Source: Nitrosomonas sp. PY1 (GTDB lineage: Bacteria > Pseudomonadota > Gammaproteobacteria > Burkholderiales > Nitrosomonadaceae). From it: a DNA stretch of 64,000 bases. Shown piece by piece: positions 9,340 to 21,500 of this stretch; position 1 is the stretch's first letter; each line of letters begins with the position of its first letter. The translations under genes and the position numbers were made by a program. The notes under the pieces are model-generated. The model had not been told where the DNA came from. It did no database searches and saw nothing but the letters and a program-made list of their open reading frames with translations. The stretch is taken from NCBI RefSeq assembly GCF_022836435.1, contig NZ_BQXC01000001.1, positions 2,554,121 to 2,618,120 of the forward strand. Direction: 5' to 3'.

Positions 9340-9822
9340 AATTACGCTACAACAATCTTTGAGTAAAACAAGCGATCGCGGTTTCATTATGCACCGATAT
9401 TGGATGTAGCATGGTGTTCGAGTATTCAAGATTTCTGCTTCAAGATACTGGAGCAATGTCTATCATTGTTTAGCCGTGAACTTGCTTTTATGTCGATAAG
9501 GCATAGCACCCGGAAACATCGCGATGCCTTGAAGTCCGAGAAACATTGAACGATACTCGAGTTAAGGAAATTACCCGCAAATCAGCAGACGATATTTGAA
9601 TTTTCCGACAAGCCGATTTACGATATGTTGAAAACCCAGTGGTAGTTTTTATACGCTAATCGATCCAGAAAATAGCGCTGGCTTATTGTTTGATGGAACC
9701 ACTGCGCCCTAGAGTAGATTTACTGTTGCTAAAAGTTATTCTAACGGACTGTTTAAAGTTGAACAAACCACATCAGCAAATATCTACCATAAAAGTTTCC
9801 TGCATTAGTGGAAGAATAAAAA
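9340..9822. other. Intergenic region of 483 bases with possible degraded coding sequence
   Basis: No intact gene is seen. From about 9634 to 9808 the plus strand reads as coherent-looking protein in one frame, interrupted by a single TAG near 9711, without start or recognised family. This may be a fossil gene or chance. The promoter of the following cytochrome gene must lie in the last part. Confidence 0.3.
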
Positions 9823-10659
9823 TTGCTAAACCGACTTAAAAATATCCGATCTATTGTTTTATTCTTAGCTGCCATCCTTGTGAGTTCCACATCTTATGCA
9901 GTACGCCTACCTTCAATCGAAAATCTGCAGTTGCAAATCAAAGATTCACCACAAGTTATTAACGTTATAGAACCTCATTTGAGTCAGAAAGACGACATAA
10001 CCGAGATAGCGTATTTTGGTTATCCTATAGCGAAAATATTCGATTGGTTATTTGGATCAACATGGCAGGATCAAGGAGCTTATATTGAATTCATAGCTCT
10101 GGATGGCTATTTTTCGCGGGTTAAAGTTTCCCGATTTAACCAATATCGCGCTTTTCTTGCATTCGGTATTAAGGATAAATCGGAATTTATTATTGACAAT
10201 TCTGAACAAGGTGAAAAAAATGTTCAGTTGGGACCTTATTATCTCATCTGGGACAATATCGATGAACCAGAACTTGTAGCTGAAGGAGCCACAAATTGGC
10301 CTTATCAGATTACTGAAATTGTAATTTCAAAACAAGACAAACAAGCATTGCTACCACCAGATCTTGCCGAAATGTATAGTGAGCATGCTGAACTAACGCA
10401 AAAGTACTGTCTCACTTGTCACCAAGTCAATGGGTATGGTGGTAGCAAGTGGCCTATTAATCTGGCATCGCAAATCAAAAAGATGTCAAAAGAAGCATTT
10501 AAATCTTGGGTCTTAAATCCCCGCGCTCAAAATCCTGCTACCTCGATGCCTCCATTACTTGAAACTCTGACAGAAATGAAGCGTCAAGAAATTGCCGATA
10601 AGATTTATGAATATCTCCTGGTCTTACCAGAAACTATTGCTCCATCATCAGGAGAATAA
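9823..10659 (+). CDS. Secreted c-type cytochrome with N-terminal molybdopterin-fold-like domain
   Basis: A 278-residue periplasmic protein. A signal peptide of about 26 residues ends near TSYA. Residues about 60-180 resemble the oxidoreductase molybdopterin-binding (SUOX) fold, with FIALDGYFSR and GPYYLIWDN, but no candidate molybdenum-ligand cysteine is seen there. The C-terminal monohaem domain has CLTCH at about residues 193-197 and a likely axial methionine in SMPPLL. It probably acts as a periplasmic electron carrier with a substrate- or partner-binding front domain. The start used is TTG after GTGGAAG, and a later start would cut into the signal peptide. It follows the CysB-type gene, but a functional link to sulfur is unproven. 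Confidence 0.72.
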   Translation: MLNRLKNIRSIVLFLAAILVSSTSYAVRLPSIENLQLQIKDSPQVINVIEPHLSQKDDITEIAYFGYPIAKIFDWLFGSTWQDQGAYIEFIALDGYFSRVKVSRFNQYRAFLAFGIKDKSEFIIDNSEQGEKNVQLGPYYLIWDNIDEPELVAEGATNWPYQITEIVISKQDKQALLPPDLAEMYSEHAELTQKYCLTCHQVNGYGGSKWPINLASQIKKMSKEAFKSWVLNPRAQNPATSMPPLLETLTEMKRQEIADKIYEYLLVLPETIAPSSGE

Positions 10660-10724
10660 CAATTGCTTGTAACTAATCTATTAGATTATTTTAAGATATT
10701 CTAATACCCTTTCTACCTATAGGA

Positions 10725-11174
10725 TTAGTGTTTTCCTGTACTACCAAACCCCCCTTCTCCTCGATAGCTTTGATCAAAGCTATCAACCCGAGCGAACTCA
10801 ACCTGAACGACAGGAACAATCACCAATTGTGCAATTCGTTCCAGTGGATTGAGCTGAAAGCTATCCTGCCCCCGATTCCAACATGAAACTAGAATTTGTC
10901 CCTGGTAATCGGAATCAATCAATCCAACCAAATTACCCAGTACGATACCGTGCTTATGACCAAGCCCGGATCTCGGCAAAATTAATGCTGCCAAATGTGC
11001 ATCAGCCAAATGAATGGCGATGCCCGTGGGAATAAGGCAAGTGTCTCCCGGGTCCAGCTGAATGGTTTCCGCAATGCAAGCACGTAGATCTAAACCTGCA
11101 GAACCTGGCGTCGCGTAAGTTGGCAAGCACTCATTTAAGCGATCATCAAGAATTTTGATAGCGATTTTTTTCAT
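10725..11174 (-). CDS. dut: Deoxyuridine 5'-triphosphate nucleotidohydrolase (dUTPase)
   Basis: A 149-residue trimeric-type dUTPase that hydrolyses dUTP to dUMP and pyrophosphate, keeping uracil out of DNA and feeding dTMP synthesis. Family motifs appear in order: [10 protein letters not shown] (motif 1), [10 protein letters not shown] (motif 2), GLIDSDYQG (motif 3) and the C-terminal glycine-rich arm [10 protein letters not shown] (motif 5). Length is normal. It follows coaBC by 22 bases on the same strand, the standard coaBC-dut arrangement in proteobacteria, and is probably co-transcribed. Confidence 0.95.
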   Translation of the reverse strand: MKKIAIKILDDRLNECLPTYATPGSAGLDLRACIAETIQLDPGDTCLIPTGIAIHLADAHLAALILPRSGLGHKHGIVLGNLVGLIDSDYQGQILVSCWNRGQDSFQLNPLERIAQLVIVPVVQVEFARVDSFDQSYRGEGGFGSTGKH

Positions 11175-11196
11175 ACAAGAATTCGAGTAGCATTTA

Positions 11197-12411
11197 TTAT
11201 GGTTTGAAAAATGTACTAATGTGTTGAATTAAGTGTCTGGCTTGTTCAAGCTTTGGCGCTCTCGGGAGAATATGTTCACCTTGATCATCCAGGAGGATCA
11301 ATTCATTATCATCGGAACCGATTGCATTCTGCGCCCAATTTGCAACCATCAAAGGTAGCCTTTTTTTAATCCGCTTTGCTTGTGCGTTTTCCAGTAGATT
11401 TTCGGTTTCCGCAGCAAAACCCACGCAAAATGGAGGATCCGATGCAGTTGCTATGGTCATAAGAATGTCTGGATTGGGCGTTAGCTCTAAAGTTAAATTG
11501 TGATTGGTTTTTTTAATTTTTTGCGCACTCATCGTTGCCACACGATAATCAGCAACTGCTGCCACACCGATGAATACATCGGTGGAAGGAATTTCATACT
11601 GTACAGCAGTCAACATTTCGTTGGCACTAATCACAGCGACAAATTTATCAACCGCCGGTGGCGTTAAATCCGTTGGTCCTGACACCAATGTTACATTCGC
11701 GCCGGCTTCTACTGCAGCTTGCGCAATAGCATAGCCCATTTTCCCAGAGCTCTTATTTGTAAGGCCACGCACAGGATCGATTGCTTCGAATGTAGGGCCG
11801 GCGGTGATCACGATTTTTTTATTGATCAATAAGTGCTTATTTTGCCAGAAAGTAATTATTGCTTCTGCTAATTCGGTCGGCTCCACCATGCGCCCCATGC
11901 CAACTTCACCGCAAGCCTGGATACCATTAGCCGGACCTACTATTCGAATGCCGTCACTACGCAACATCGCAAGATTACGCTGCGTGGCGGGATTTTCCCA
12001 CATTTGACGATTCATCGCCGGGGCAATCATCAATGGGCAATTACGAGCGAGGCACAAGGTCGAAAGCAAATCATCGGCAATGCCATGCGCAAGCTTTGCT
12101 ATGAAATCAGCACTGGCAGGAGCAACCATAATGACATCGACCTCCCGCGACAAATTGATATGCGTCATGGAACCAGATGCATTGCTTTCCCATAACTCGG
12201 TATGAACAGGATTACCTGTCAACGATTGGAAAGTAAGTGGGGTAATAAATTGACACGCGGATCGTGTCATTACTGTCTGTACAGTAACAGCGCTTTGTGA
12301 CAGCGTATGCGCTAATTCCGCAACCTTATAAGCCGCAATACCGCCGGTAATACCGAGCAGTACGCGTTTTTCTTCATTGCGCAATGAATGATGGGAAGAT
12401 GATTCGTGCAT
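11197..12411 (-). CDS. coaBC: Bifunctional phosphopantothenoylcysteine decarboxylase / phosphopantothenate-cysteine ligase
   Basis: A 404-residue fused enzyme catalysing two consecutive coenzyme A steps: CTP-dependent joining of cysteine to 4'-phosphopantothenate (CoaB) and FMN-dependent decarboxylation (CoaC). The N-terminal CoaC flavoprotein half has [19 protein letters not shown] and the active-site cysteine in [14 protein letters not shown]. The C-terminal CoaB half begins near residue 200 with [14 protein letters not shown] and SSGKMG. It is the first gene of the coaBC-dut unit and is divergent from radC. Confidence 0.95.
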   Translation of the reverse strand: MHESSSHHSLRNEEKRVLLGITGGIAAYKVAELAHTLSQSAVTVQTVMTRSACQFITPLTFQSLTGNPVHTELWESNASGSMTHINLSREVDVIMVAPASADFIAKLAHGIADDLLSTLCLARNCPLMIAPAMNRQMWENPATQRNLAMLRSDGIRIVGPANGIQACGEVGMGRMVEPTELAEAIITFWQNKHLLINKKIVITAGPTFEAIDPVRGLTNKSSGKMGYAIAQAAVEAGANVTLVSGPTDLTPPAVDKFVAVISANEMLTAVQYEIPSTDVFIGVAAVADYRVATMSAQKIKKTNHNLTLELTPNPDILMTIATASDPPFCVGFAAETENLLENAQAKRIKKRLPLMVANWAQNAIGSDDNELILLDDQGEHILPRAPKLEQARHLIQHISTFFKP

Positions 12412-12601
12412 GCTCTTAGAAATAAAAGGTGCTTCCCTTCTAGGAAAATAATTTTTTGCAGTTATGGTCAGTTACCAATAGGGGTGATTCAATCTCTCGT
12501 TCATCGTGCCGCTAATACCCAAGCATCGGGAGAATTATTGCAAATTTTACTTCTGAATCTGTGTTTTGGGTATTGATTTCTTTCATCATCATAATAACAT
12601 T

Positions 12602-13279
12602 ATGACCATCAATCATTGGCCTGCATCCGAACGCCCACGGGAAAAATTATTACAAAAAGGTGCCACGGCACTTTCTGATGCCGAACTACTGGCTATTTTC
12701 TTACGCACCGGCATCGCAGGCAAAAGTGCCGTAGATCTTGCACGAGATTTGCTGAAACACCTAGGCAGCCTCAGTAATATTTTTTCGTCGAGTCAAAGTG
12801 AATTCTGTCAACTACCAGGTTTAGGTAGTGCAAAGTATGCACAGCTCCAAGCGGTATTGGAAATGTCTCGACGTGCATTAGCGGAGGAACTAAAATGCAG
12901 CAACGTACTCAATTCCCCGCAATCGGTGCGAGATTTTTTACGACTTAGCATTGCCCGAAAGCCACATGAAGTTTTTATGGGCATTTTTTTGGATACCTGC
13001 AATCAGATTATCGCCAGCGAAGAACTCTCCAGCGGCACTTTAACGGAAACCAGCGTCTATCCTCGAGAAGTCATTAAACGTACATTACACTACAATGCGG
13101 CGAGCGTCATTTTCGCGCACAATCATCCTTCAGGCAAGGCAGAGCCAAGTCAAGCGGATCTACTGTTGACACAAAGGTTAAAAGCAGCGCTCGCAATGAT
13201 CGATGTCAAGCTACTCGATCATTTCATCATCACCACTAACAAAGAAATCCTATCCTTTTCAGAACTCAATCTTATTTAG
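12602..13279 (+). CDS. radC: RadC family DNA repair-associated JAB/MPN protein
   Basis: A 225-residue RadC protein. A helix-hairpin-helix-like N-terminal part ([14 protein letters not shown], then [12 protein letters not shown]) precedes a JAB1/MPN metalloprotease-like domain with the HNHPSG-x8-D zinc signature near residues 178-190. The RadC role in recombination or repair is poorly defined despite the name. I chose the ATG at 12602 because the protein then begins [17 protein letters not shown], as RadC proteins do. An upstream TTG extension adds 12 residues unlike the family. Confidence 0.93.
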   Translation: MTINHWPASERPREKLLQKGATALSDAELLAIFLRTGIAGKSAVDLARDLLKHLGSLSNIFSSSQSEFCQLPGLGSAKYAQLQAVLEMSRRALAEELKCSNVLNSPQSVRDFLRLSIARKPHEVFMGIFLDTCNQIIASEELSSGTLTETSVYPREVIKRTLHYNAASVIFAHNHPSGKAEPSQADLLLTQRLKAALAMIDVKLLDHFIITTNKEILSFSELNLI

Positions 13280-13419
13280 AATCGCCAATCCAAATCGCGT
13301 TTTATCCGTTGCATCGTGTTTGAACAACCTTTGTTAGATCAATGTATTGCATTTTTTCGTGTGAACCCAGCAAGTTTGTCATACCATTGTGGCTATTTAC
13401 TTCTTCCACAGCATATCGC

Positions 13420-14802
13420 ATGACGACCTCATCCCATAAACAATGGGTATTAGTTATAGGACCCGTGTTAGCAATCCTGCTTGCTGTCGCCATGCACTTA
13501 TCTGGCTGGCAGCAGCAAGCCTGCTGGACTGGCGCGATTGCCATGCTGTGTGTTATTTGGTGGATTTTCGAACCCATTCCGATACCAGCTACTGCGTTGA
13601 TTCCATTGACAGTACTACCTCTGGTAGGTGTTTTGCCGCAAGAAAAAATTGCTTTAGCTTTTGGCCATGATTTAATACTATTAATGCTTGGTGGATTCTT
13701 GATTTCCGTAGCTATGGAGCGTGCAGGCGCACATCATCGTATTGCGCTCGGTATGATTCACCTCATAGGTGGCAATAGCAGTCGGCGCATCGTATTTGGT
13801 TTCATCATTACCAGCGCCATGTTGAGCATGTGGATTTCTAACACGGCCACAACATTGATGATGCTACCGATAGCATTTGCGGTGATCCACCAAAGCCCCG
13901 ACAAAAAACTAGCCATTCCGTTATTACTATCCATTGCTTATGGTAGTAGCATCGGCGGTCTGGGAACCCCAGTGGGAACGCCTCCAAATCTAATTTTTAT
14001 GCAACAATATGAAAAATTTACCGGTCATTCCGTGAGTTTTGTACAGTGGATGAGTTGGGGATTGCCGGTAGTTTTGGTATTCATTCCGATTACCGCATTA
14101 TGGCTGACGCGCCATTTAGATTATGGCGAGAAATTAGCGATGCCGCCAACAGGTAGCTGGCGGCCAGAAGAACGTCGGGTATTGATCGTTTTTGGCTTGA
14201 CAGCCGTGGCTTGGATGACACGATTGGAACCTTTTGGTGGTTGGAGTCATTGGTTGGATTTAAAAAGCGCCAATGATGCTGCAGTCGCATTAACCGCTGC
14301 AATCATTCTATTTCTCGTCCCCAATGGCAGGGGATCCAATTTACTCGATTGGCAATCGGCGGAAAAGATACCTTGGGGTATTTTGATTTTATTTGCGGGC
14401 GGCATTGCCATAGCACAAGCATTTGTTGAATCGGGCTTGTCGAAAGCCATCGGCGATCAATTAACGGTGCTTGCAAATTTACATCCACTGGTAATCATTG
14501 CTACTATTGCGTTGATGGTTACTTTTCTCACTGAAACTACCAGTAACGCCGCAACGACATTGCTATTAATGCCGATTCTTGCACCAGCGGCAATTGCGGC
14601 AGGACTGGAGCCAAGTCTATTAATGGTGCCAGCCGCGATGAGCGCCAGTTGCGCTTTTATGCTACCAGTTGCCACGGCACCTAATGCGATTATTTTTAGC
14701 AGCGGCCGCCTTTCGGTTACCGATATGATTCGAGAGGGGCTCATACTAAACTTTATCGGTGTCGCCGTCATTACGTTAGTATGTTATTTTATAATCCATT
14801 AA
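13420..14802 (+). CDS. DASS (SLC13) family divalent anion:sodium symporter
   Basis: A 460-residue inner-membrane transporter with about 11-12 hydrophobic segments. Family features are two repeated SNT-type motifs: WISNTATTLMMLP (about 145-157) and the later ETTSNAATTLLLMP (about 370-383), together with the TPVGTPPNLI loop. Members import dicarboxylates such as succinate, or sulfate and other divalent anions, with sodium, and the substrate cannot be assigned. I start at the ATG at 13420 because it precedes the first membrane segment directly. An upstream reading adds 26 unlikely residues. No related catabolic genes are adjacent. Confidence 0.85.
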   Translation: MTTSSHKQWVLVIGPVLAILLAVAMHLSGWQQQACWTGAIAMLCVIWWIFEPIPIPATALIPLTVLPLVGVLPQEKIALAFGHDLILLMLGGFLISVAMERAGAHHRIALGMIHLIGGNSSRRIVFGFIITSAMLSMWISNTATTLMMLPIAFAVIHQSPDKKLAIPLLLSIAYGSSIGGLGTPVGTPPNLIFMQQYEKFTGHSVSFVQWMSWGLPVVLVFIPITALWLTRHLDYGEKLAMPPTGSWRPEERRVLIVFGLTAVAWMTRLEPFGGWSHWLDLKSANDAAVALTAAIILFLVPNGRGSNLLDWQSAEKIPWGILILFAGGIAIAQAFVESGLSKAIGDQLTVLANLHPLVIIATIALMVTFLTETTSNAATTLLLMPILAPAAIAAGLEPSLLMVPAAMSASCAFMLPVATAPNAIIFSSGRLSVTDMIREGLILNFIGVAVITLVCYFIIH

Positions 14803-15038
14803 CTGGCGACCTAAGACCTCTGCGAAGCTATCCACTTTTGTTGTAAGTTCTTAAGAATCTAGCTGGTTATTGAAATTCAGATAGATTCTGTGCATTTTCT
14901 GCAAAAAACCAAGATCGGAGCGTTATTGTTCTATTTCTTGGTGCATTTGCAGGAAAGCGACTAAAAATCACACGGTCATATAAAGGCAAAACCAGAATTA
15001 CATCGAAATAAAGATTCCCCCCTTCTGTAAATAATTAA

Positions 15039-15500
15039 CTAACCATTGTTATCGTTATTTCTTTGGAAGCCTAAGCCTTTTGCGTTTAATTCCGCCAAGG
15101 CTTGCTCAGTTTTTTGCAGATGACCAAGCCCCATACCCTGCAATACATGATCAGCTTTTGTATATTGAATATTACTATAGGTAGTGATTTCCACTCGGTT
15201 TCCCCAAGGATCAAGAAAATCAAGAAAAGAACCCTCTAAGAGTTTGACACCCATACTTTCAAGCGTCTTTCTCGCTAGGTCTTTATTGTCCACGGCTATT
15301 CCAAAATGACGCTTTTGATCAGGTTGTCTATTATCATTTTTTACAAAATTGATAAATTGATCCCCGAAATAAATAAAGGCCTGCATCTCGTTTTTTTTAT
15401 GAACTTCAAAATTCAAGAAGTCGCCATAAAATTTTAATGCCTCTTCAATATTTCCAACTTCTAATGCCACGTGATTTATGCCTACTGCATATGCTTTCAT
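15039..15500 (-). CDS. VOC/glyoxalase-fold family protein
   Basis: A 153-residue protein of the vicinal oxygen chelate superfamily. Metal-ligand positions appear in INHVALEVGN near the start, in KRHFGIAVD in the middle and in the EITTYSN strand. Such proteins include glyoxalase I, fosfomycin-resistance and ring-cleaving enzymes, and the substrate cannot be told from sequence. The ATG at 15500 has GAGGAG eight bases upstream, which decides the start over an upstream in-frame ATG. It stands alone, divergent from mutS. Confidence 0.8.
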   Translation of the reverse strand: MKAYAVGINHVALEVGNIEEALKFYGDFLNFEVHKKNEMQAFIYFGDQFINFVKNDNRQPDQKRHFGIAVDNKDLARKTLESMGVKLLEGSFLDFLDPWGNRVEITTYSNIQYTKADHVLQGMGLGHLQKTEQALAELNAKGLGFQRNNDNNG

Positions 15501-15750
15501 AAATTCTCCTCTATCATTAAACACCTATACTTGCCAGTCAGTTTATCTTGAATAATGCATACGGTATCGATCGTAGAGCTTCCTATCTCGCTATTTGAGC
15601 CAGAAACAACAATTTCAATTGTCCAGCCATGACCAGATCGAAGCTATTACAGTCAACCAGATTTTCTGGTTACCAAAAAACCAATGTATCATGACTCCCT
15701 TCTTGATTAAATCCATATTGGTATTGCTAGTAAGCGTTTTGCAAGCATAT

Positions 15751-18348
15751 ATGAGCCCCTCCAAAGAACAACACACGCCGATGATGCAGCAGTATCTGCG
15801 TCTTAAAAACCAACACCCTGACATGCTAATGTTTTATCGCATGGGGGATTTCTATGAGTTATTTTTCGATGACGCTGAAAAAGCAGCGAAATTACTCGGC
15901 ATCACTTTGACACATCGAGGCTCTTCTGCCGGAGAACCGATCAAAATGGCGGGTGTACCCTATCATGCGGCGGAACAATACCTTGCCAAATTGGTGAAAC
16001 TGGGAGAATCTGTCGTATTGTGCGAGCAAGTCGGTGATCCGGCAACGTCTAAAGGCCCTGTCGCCCGTGAAGTTACCCGTATCTATACGCCCGGGACGCT
16101 GACCGATGCTGCGTTGTTGGAAGATAAACGCGATTGCGTTCTGTTGGCCATGCTAGCGCGTGAAGAAACCGTAGGATTGGCTTGGCTCAATCTAGTAACC
16201 GGTCAGCTCCGGGTTATGGAAACCGACAAGCAGAATCTATCCAGTGAACTAGAGCGCATTCGGCCTGCTGAAATCCTGATTCCGGAATCACTCGTTATAT
16301 CGGAAACGCAACGTCCGTACTCGGTACTTAAACGAATCCCTGATTGGCAGTTCGATCACGATAGCGCAATCCAAACGTTAACTCGGCAATTGGCAACACA
16401 GAGTCTGTCCGGTTTCGGTTGCGATGATTTATTCATTGCCATGGCTGCAGCAGGTGCTTTGTTGGAATATATTCATCTGACCCAAGGCACAACGGCGGCA
16501 TGTCCTGTTACTTCATTACATGCCGAATTCGATACAGCTTATGTACGAATGGATGTGTCGACACGGCGTAATTTAGAAATTTCTGAAACCCTACGTGGTG
16601 AGCGATCACCAACGCTGTTATCGCTATTAGATACCTGTTCCTCCAACATGGGTAGCCGCTTGATGCACTTTTGGCTCCACCATCCCTTGCGCGATATGCG
16701 AGTGATTCAGAATCGTCTGGACTGTGTCACTGCTCTATTGGGTGACTCTGCATTCCATTGCTATGAGCCAGCGCGTATGCTGCTGCGAAAGTTTGTGGAT
16801 ATCGAACGGATTGCCGCGCGCATTGCACTTCAATCAGCCCGCCCCAGAGATTTATCCGGATTACGCGATAGCCTTAAATTGATACCCGAACTAAATGAAA
16901 TGCTTGCGCCTTGTCAGAATGAAGCTTTGCAACCATTGATCCAAGCCTTGCAGATCGATGTCACTTGGATAAATTGCCTAAATGAGTGTTTACTCGAAGA
17001 ACCGGCCACGCTGTTACGTGAAGGCAATGTGATTGCCGATGGTTACGACACAGAATTGGATGAGCTGCGTGCTTTACAAAATAATTGCGGTGAATTTTTA
17101 TTGCAATTAGAAATTCGAGAGAAAGAACGCACCGGTATTCCAAGTTTAAAAGTCGAATATAACCGAGTACATGGTTTTTATATCGAAGTCACACATGCGC
17201 ATAGCGAAAAAATACCGATCGACTATCGGCGCAGGCAGACATTGAAAAACGCCGAGCGTTACATTACCCCGGAGCTCAAAGCATTTGAAGACAAAGCGCT
17301 GTCTGCGAGAGACCGTGCTTTGGCACGCGAAAAACAGTTATACCAGGAATTATTGTATCGGCTCCAGCCCTTCGTGCCAATACTGCAGAAACTGGCTGCC
17401 AGTATCGCTGAAATTGATGTGCTGTGCGCCTTCTCGGAACGCGCGAAAACATTAAATTATATTCAACCACAATTATCGGAAGAGCATATTTTCCATATCG
17501 ATGCGGGACGACATCCAGTTGTGGAAAACCAAGTTGAGCATTTCGTCGCGAACGACATCGATCTTTCTGGTGAGTCCGATCAAAAACCACAGATGCTACT
17601 GATAACCGGCCCCAACACGGGAGGGAAGTCAACTTACATGCGTCAAGCTGCCTTGATTGCATTACTAGCGCACTGCGGTAGTTATGTGCCCGCCAAACAA
17701 GCGCAGTTAGGGATCTTGGATCAAATATTTACGCGCATTGGCGCGTCGGATGATTTGGCTAGCGGTCGTTCGACCTTCATGGTGGAAATGACGGAAACCG
17801 CTAATATTTTGCATCATGCCACCCGGCGCAGCTTGGTACTAATGGACGAAGTGGGGCGCGGCACATCGACCTTTGATGGATTAGCGCTTGCGTTCGCCAT
17901 TGCGCGACATTTGGCAACACACAACCGCAGCTTGACGTTATTTGCCACGCACTATTTTGAGTTAACCAAGCTGGTCGAAGAGTTTCCGCAAATCAGCAAT
18001 GTGCACCTGAACGCCGCCGAATACAAAAATCACATCGTTTTTCTGCATAAGATCACCGAAGGCCCAGCGAATCAAAGCTACGGTTTACAAGTTGCCGCAC
18101 TCGCCGGCGTTCCTGGCAATGTCATTAAAATGGCGCGCAATCATCTGGTTCAGCTAGAGCAAGACAACCTGAAGAAAAATATCCAACCAGATCTCTTTTC
18201 AACTCAATCCGAAACGGTTGAATCCACATCGCAATACACGCGCGTCATTGCGTTGTTGGAAACATTATCACCGGATGAATTGACGCCGAAACAAGCCCTG
18301 GAAAAAATTTATGCGCTGAAGAAGTCGCTTGAGGATGGTAAAGGTTAG
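15751..18348 (+). CDS. mutS: DNA mismatch repair protein MutS
   Basis: An 865-residue MutS, normal length. The mismatch-recognition F-x-E motif is present in [14 protein letters not shown] near the N-terminus. The C-terminal ABC-type ATPase has Walker [10 protein letters not shown], the signature region [13 protein letters not shown] and Walker [17 protein letters not shown]. It recognises mispairs and starts repair with MutL. I chose the ATG at 15751 ([10 protein letters not shown]), which matches where the family begins. The upstream in-frame TTG would add 52 hydrophobic, non-family residues. It appears to be monocistronic. Confidence 0.96.
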   Translation: MSPSKEQHTPMMQQYLRLKNQHPDMLMFYRMGDFYELFFDDAEKAAKLLGITLTHRGSSAGEPIKMAGVPYHAAEQYLAKLVKLGESVVLCEQVGDPATSKGPVAREVTRIYTPGTLTDAALLEDKRDCVLLAMLAREETVGLAWLNLVTGQLRVMETDKQNLSSELERIRPAEILIPESLVISETQRPYSVLKRIPDWQFDHDSAIQTLTRQLATQSLSGFGCDDLFIAMAAAGALLEYIHLTQGTTAACPVTSLHAEFDTAYVRMDVSTRRNLEISETLRGERSPTLLSLLDTCSSNMGSRLMHFWLHHPLRDMRVIQNRLDCVTALLGDSAFHCYEPARMLLRKFVDIERIAARIALQSARPRDLSGLRDSLKLIPELNEMLAPCQNEALQPLIQALQIDVTWINCLNECLLEEPATLLREGNVIADGYDTELDELRALQNNCGEFLLQLEIREKERTGIPSLKVEYNRVHGFYIEVTHAHSEKIPIDYRRRQTLKNAERYITPELKAFEDKALSARDRALAREKQLYQELLYRLQPFVPILQKLAASIAEIDVLCAFSERAKTLNYIQPQLSEEHIFHIDAGRHPVVENQVEHFVANDIDLSGESDQKPQMLLITGPNTGGKSTYMRQAALIALLAHCGSYVPAKQAQLGILDQIFTRIGASDDLASGRSTFMVEMTETANILHHATRRSLVLMDEVGRGTSTFDGLALAFAIARHLATHNRSLTLFATHYFELTKLVEEFPQISNVHLNAAEYKNHIVFLHKITEGPANQSYGLQVAALAGVPGNVIKMARNHLVQLEQDNLKKNIQPDLFSTQSETVESTSQYTRVIALLETLSPDELTPKQALEKIYALKKSLEDGKG

Positions 18349-18589
18349 ATGATTTATCGACCGATTGAATCATTCGCATGCTATCTTAGTTTTCACTATT
18401 AAAAACGAAATGCTTTTTCTAGTTACCTTCTGTAATGAAATTTTGCTCTAACCTTTAATATGATATCTTTTTACGAGTTATAAAAATCAGTGTTTGCTAA
18501 CATAGTAGAACTCAAACAATATAGTATTTACAATTTTCCATACCCTGAATAGTGCTTAATCTCATAAAATCAGCGAATCCATCCGCAGC

Positions 18590-21500
18590 ATGGAACACGA
18601 ACAATACATAAAAAAATCGCTACCTCCTCATGCCATGCGTATATTACTACTGGCATCGTTCTATTTCACCGGAGGATACGCGGGATTATGCGTGCCTTAT
18701 GTAAGTTCAAGTATCACTTTATTTTGGCCACCTTCCGGAATTGCTTTGGCAGCATTGTTGCTATGGGGAGTGTCGTGCTGGCCAGGTGTATTTGCGGGAG
18801 CGCTTGTCACAAACCTGCTTATCGGCGACGATCTTACCCCGCCTGTTGCGATGGCAATCGCTCTCGGTAACACCACAGGCCCCATACTGGGGGCGATATT
18901 ACTCAAAGAAGTAATGGGATTTAAAAACAATTTCTTGCGCGGACGTGATGTAACAATCTTTTTGTTAATCGGACCGGGTTGTATGTTGCTGACTGCCAGT
19001 ATCGGTGTTTCTGCATTGTATACCGGCGGAATTCTGTCGTTTGATTTGCTATCCCGGGCTTGGATCGGCTGGTGGCTTGGCGATACAGTGGGCGTTCTGG
19101 TATTCACACCGCTGCTGCTGTTCTTGCTGAACGACTGGCGGACTCGGATATTGCAACGGTCGCAAAGTAAGCGAGAATTTATATCGGTATTGGTTAGCTG
19201 CATCTGCTTAACTTGGTTAATATTTGACGGCATTCCGATTATTAATCAACTTATGCTGCCGCTTACTTTTCTGGTATTTCCTCCCTTGATATGGGCGGGT
19301 TTGCGCTTGAGTGCTTTAGAAACTTTCGTAGTAGTTCTGGCAATTGCTTCGATTGCCATCATCGGAACGGCAGAAGGAGTTGGTCCCTTTTCCAGAGAAG
19401 ATTTCCAACTGAGTCAATTAATTCTGTGCACTTTTATCGCCACGATTACATTCATCGCCTTTATGATGATCGGTATCCAAGCAAACCAGCGCAAGGTTAA
19501 ACGACAATTGCACACAAGCGAATCACGTCTTCGGTTGGCTTTAGAAGCGGCTAATCAGGGTCTTTATGACCTTAATGTGCGAACCGGAAAGGCAATCGTC
19601 AGTCCAGAGTACGCCAGAATGCTCGGGTACAATCCGCAATCATTTATAGAAACCAGCGACAACTGGTTTAATCGTATATATCCCGGAGACCGAAGGACTG
19701 TTTGTCAGATCTATAGCAAATACATCAGCGGCTTACGTAAAGACTATCAAGTCGAATTCAGACAACTCACGCAGCAAGGTAAGTGGAAGTGGATTCTATC
19801 GTTAGGCAAAGTAATTGAATGGGATTCTCATGGCCGTCCAGCTCGCATGCTGGGGACACATACCGATATCAGCGACCGAAAAACGAAAGAACTAGCTCTC
19901 CAGCAAAGCGAAGAAGAATTAAGGGTATCTGAACGTCATCAGCGGGAGTTACGGGTGCTGGCGGAACGGGAGCAAAGTCGTATGGACGCACTGCTTTCCG
20001 CCATGAGCATCGGCATTTTGTTTGAGGACAATCAACAGCGAGTGGAATATGTCAATCCGGCATTCTTACGAATGTGGGGTATCAGTGAGCACGAGAATTT
20101 ATTGAACAAGCCGACCAGCACCATCCTCGAGTGTTCTAGAGAACGATTAACGTTCGATCACGCCTCTAAACATATGCTGAACGTACCGGATACACAGGAA
20201 ATCAGCAAGCCCATCGAGTTGGAACTGAGTAACGGACAAACGCTTACACAGTTGTCTTATCCTGTCGCCGATATCGAAGGCCAAGTTATTGGACGGCTAT
20301 GGCTGTACGAGAATATTACGCTAGAGCGGCAAACCGCACAGCAGCTACTATATCTGGCAGAGCGCGATCCGTTAACTGGTTTGTACAATCGTCATCGATT
20401 CCAAGAAGAATTGAATAATCTGATTGCCTCTTCATTTCGCAATCAGCAGAAGTTTGCACTGCTGTATTTTGATCTCGATGATTTCAAATATATTAATGAT
20501 ACTTTCGGACACCGGGCTGGTGATACCGTTCTGATTCGAGCAGTGGGAGTAATCTCCAGCATAATACGTCATATTGAAGTGTTCGCTCGTTTGGGAGGTG
20601 ACGAATTCGCCATTCTGAGCCACCTGCAATCAGATGACGACTTGGACTCTCTTCCCTCGCGAATAGTAACGTCGGTCTCATCGATTCCATTGCATTTCCG
20701 TGAAACCAACATTCGCTTAACAACCAGTGTAGGCGTCGCCGTTTTTCCCGAACACGGTGAAACAGCTGAAGACTTGATTGCTCATGCGGATACTGCAATG
20801 TATCAAGCTAAGAATCAGGGTAAAAATACTTGGGCTATCTATGATCCTCAGCGCGATTCCTCGGAAGCCATGATAAATCAAATGACTTGGTACAGTCGGA
20901 TTACCCAAGCGCTGGAACAAAATCTTTTTATAATTCATTTCCAAGGAGTTTACGAAACTACTCAAAACACTCTAACCCACTTGGAGATACTTATCAGAAT
21001 GCGCGATGTGAATGAACCGGAGCATTTGATTATGCCAGGTCAGTTTATTCCTATAGCAGAAAAGAATGGACAGATTGTTAATATTGATCGCTGGGTAATC
21101 AAGCGCAGCATCGAGCTGCTGAGTGAAAACCCAGTAATGCCAGCTGTTGCAATCAATATTTCCGGCAAGACTTTCGACGATCCTTCGATTCCGCAGTATA
21201 TCCGCAGCTTGTTAAGCGAACGGCACGTGGATCCAGCGCGTCTTATCATTGAACTGACTGAAACGGCGGCGGTGTCGGACATACAAGATGCACAGCGCTT
21301 TATCGAAGCGATTCATCGAACCGGCTGTTCTGTTTGCTTGGATGATTTTGGTAGCGGCTTCTCAACATTCGGCTATCTGAAGTATTTAGGAGTCGAAATC
21401 CTTAAAATCGACGGATTATTTATCCGCGATCTTCCCAACAACTACGACAATCAGATTTTTGTCAAAGCTATGGTGGAAGTCGCACGAGGGCTTGGCAAGT

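Noticed and set aside
15595..15750. N-terminal extension of MutS from an upstream TTG
   Set aside because: It adds 52 residues with a hydrophobic stretch absent from MutS. The ATG at 15751 gives the normal N-terminus.
18697..19233. 178-codon frame antisense to the MASE1 region
   Set aside because: Shadow of a well-supported membrane-domain gene with no own signals.
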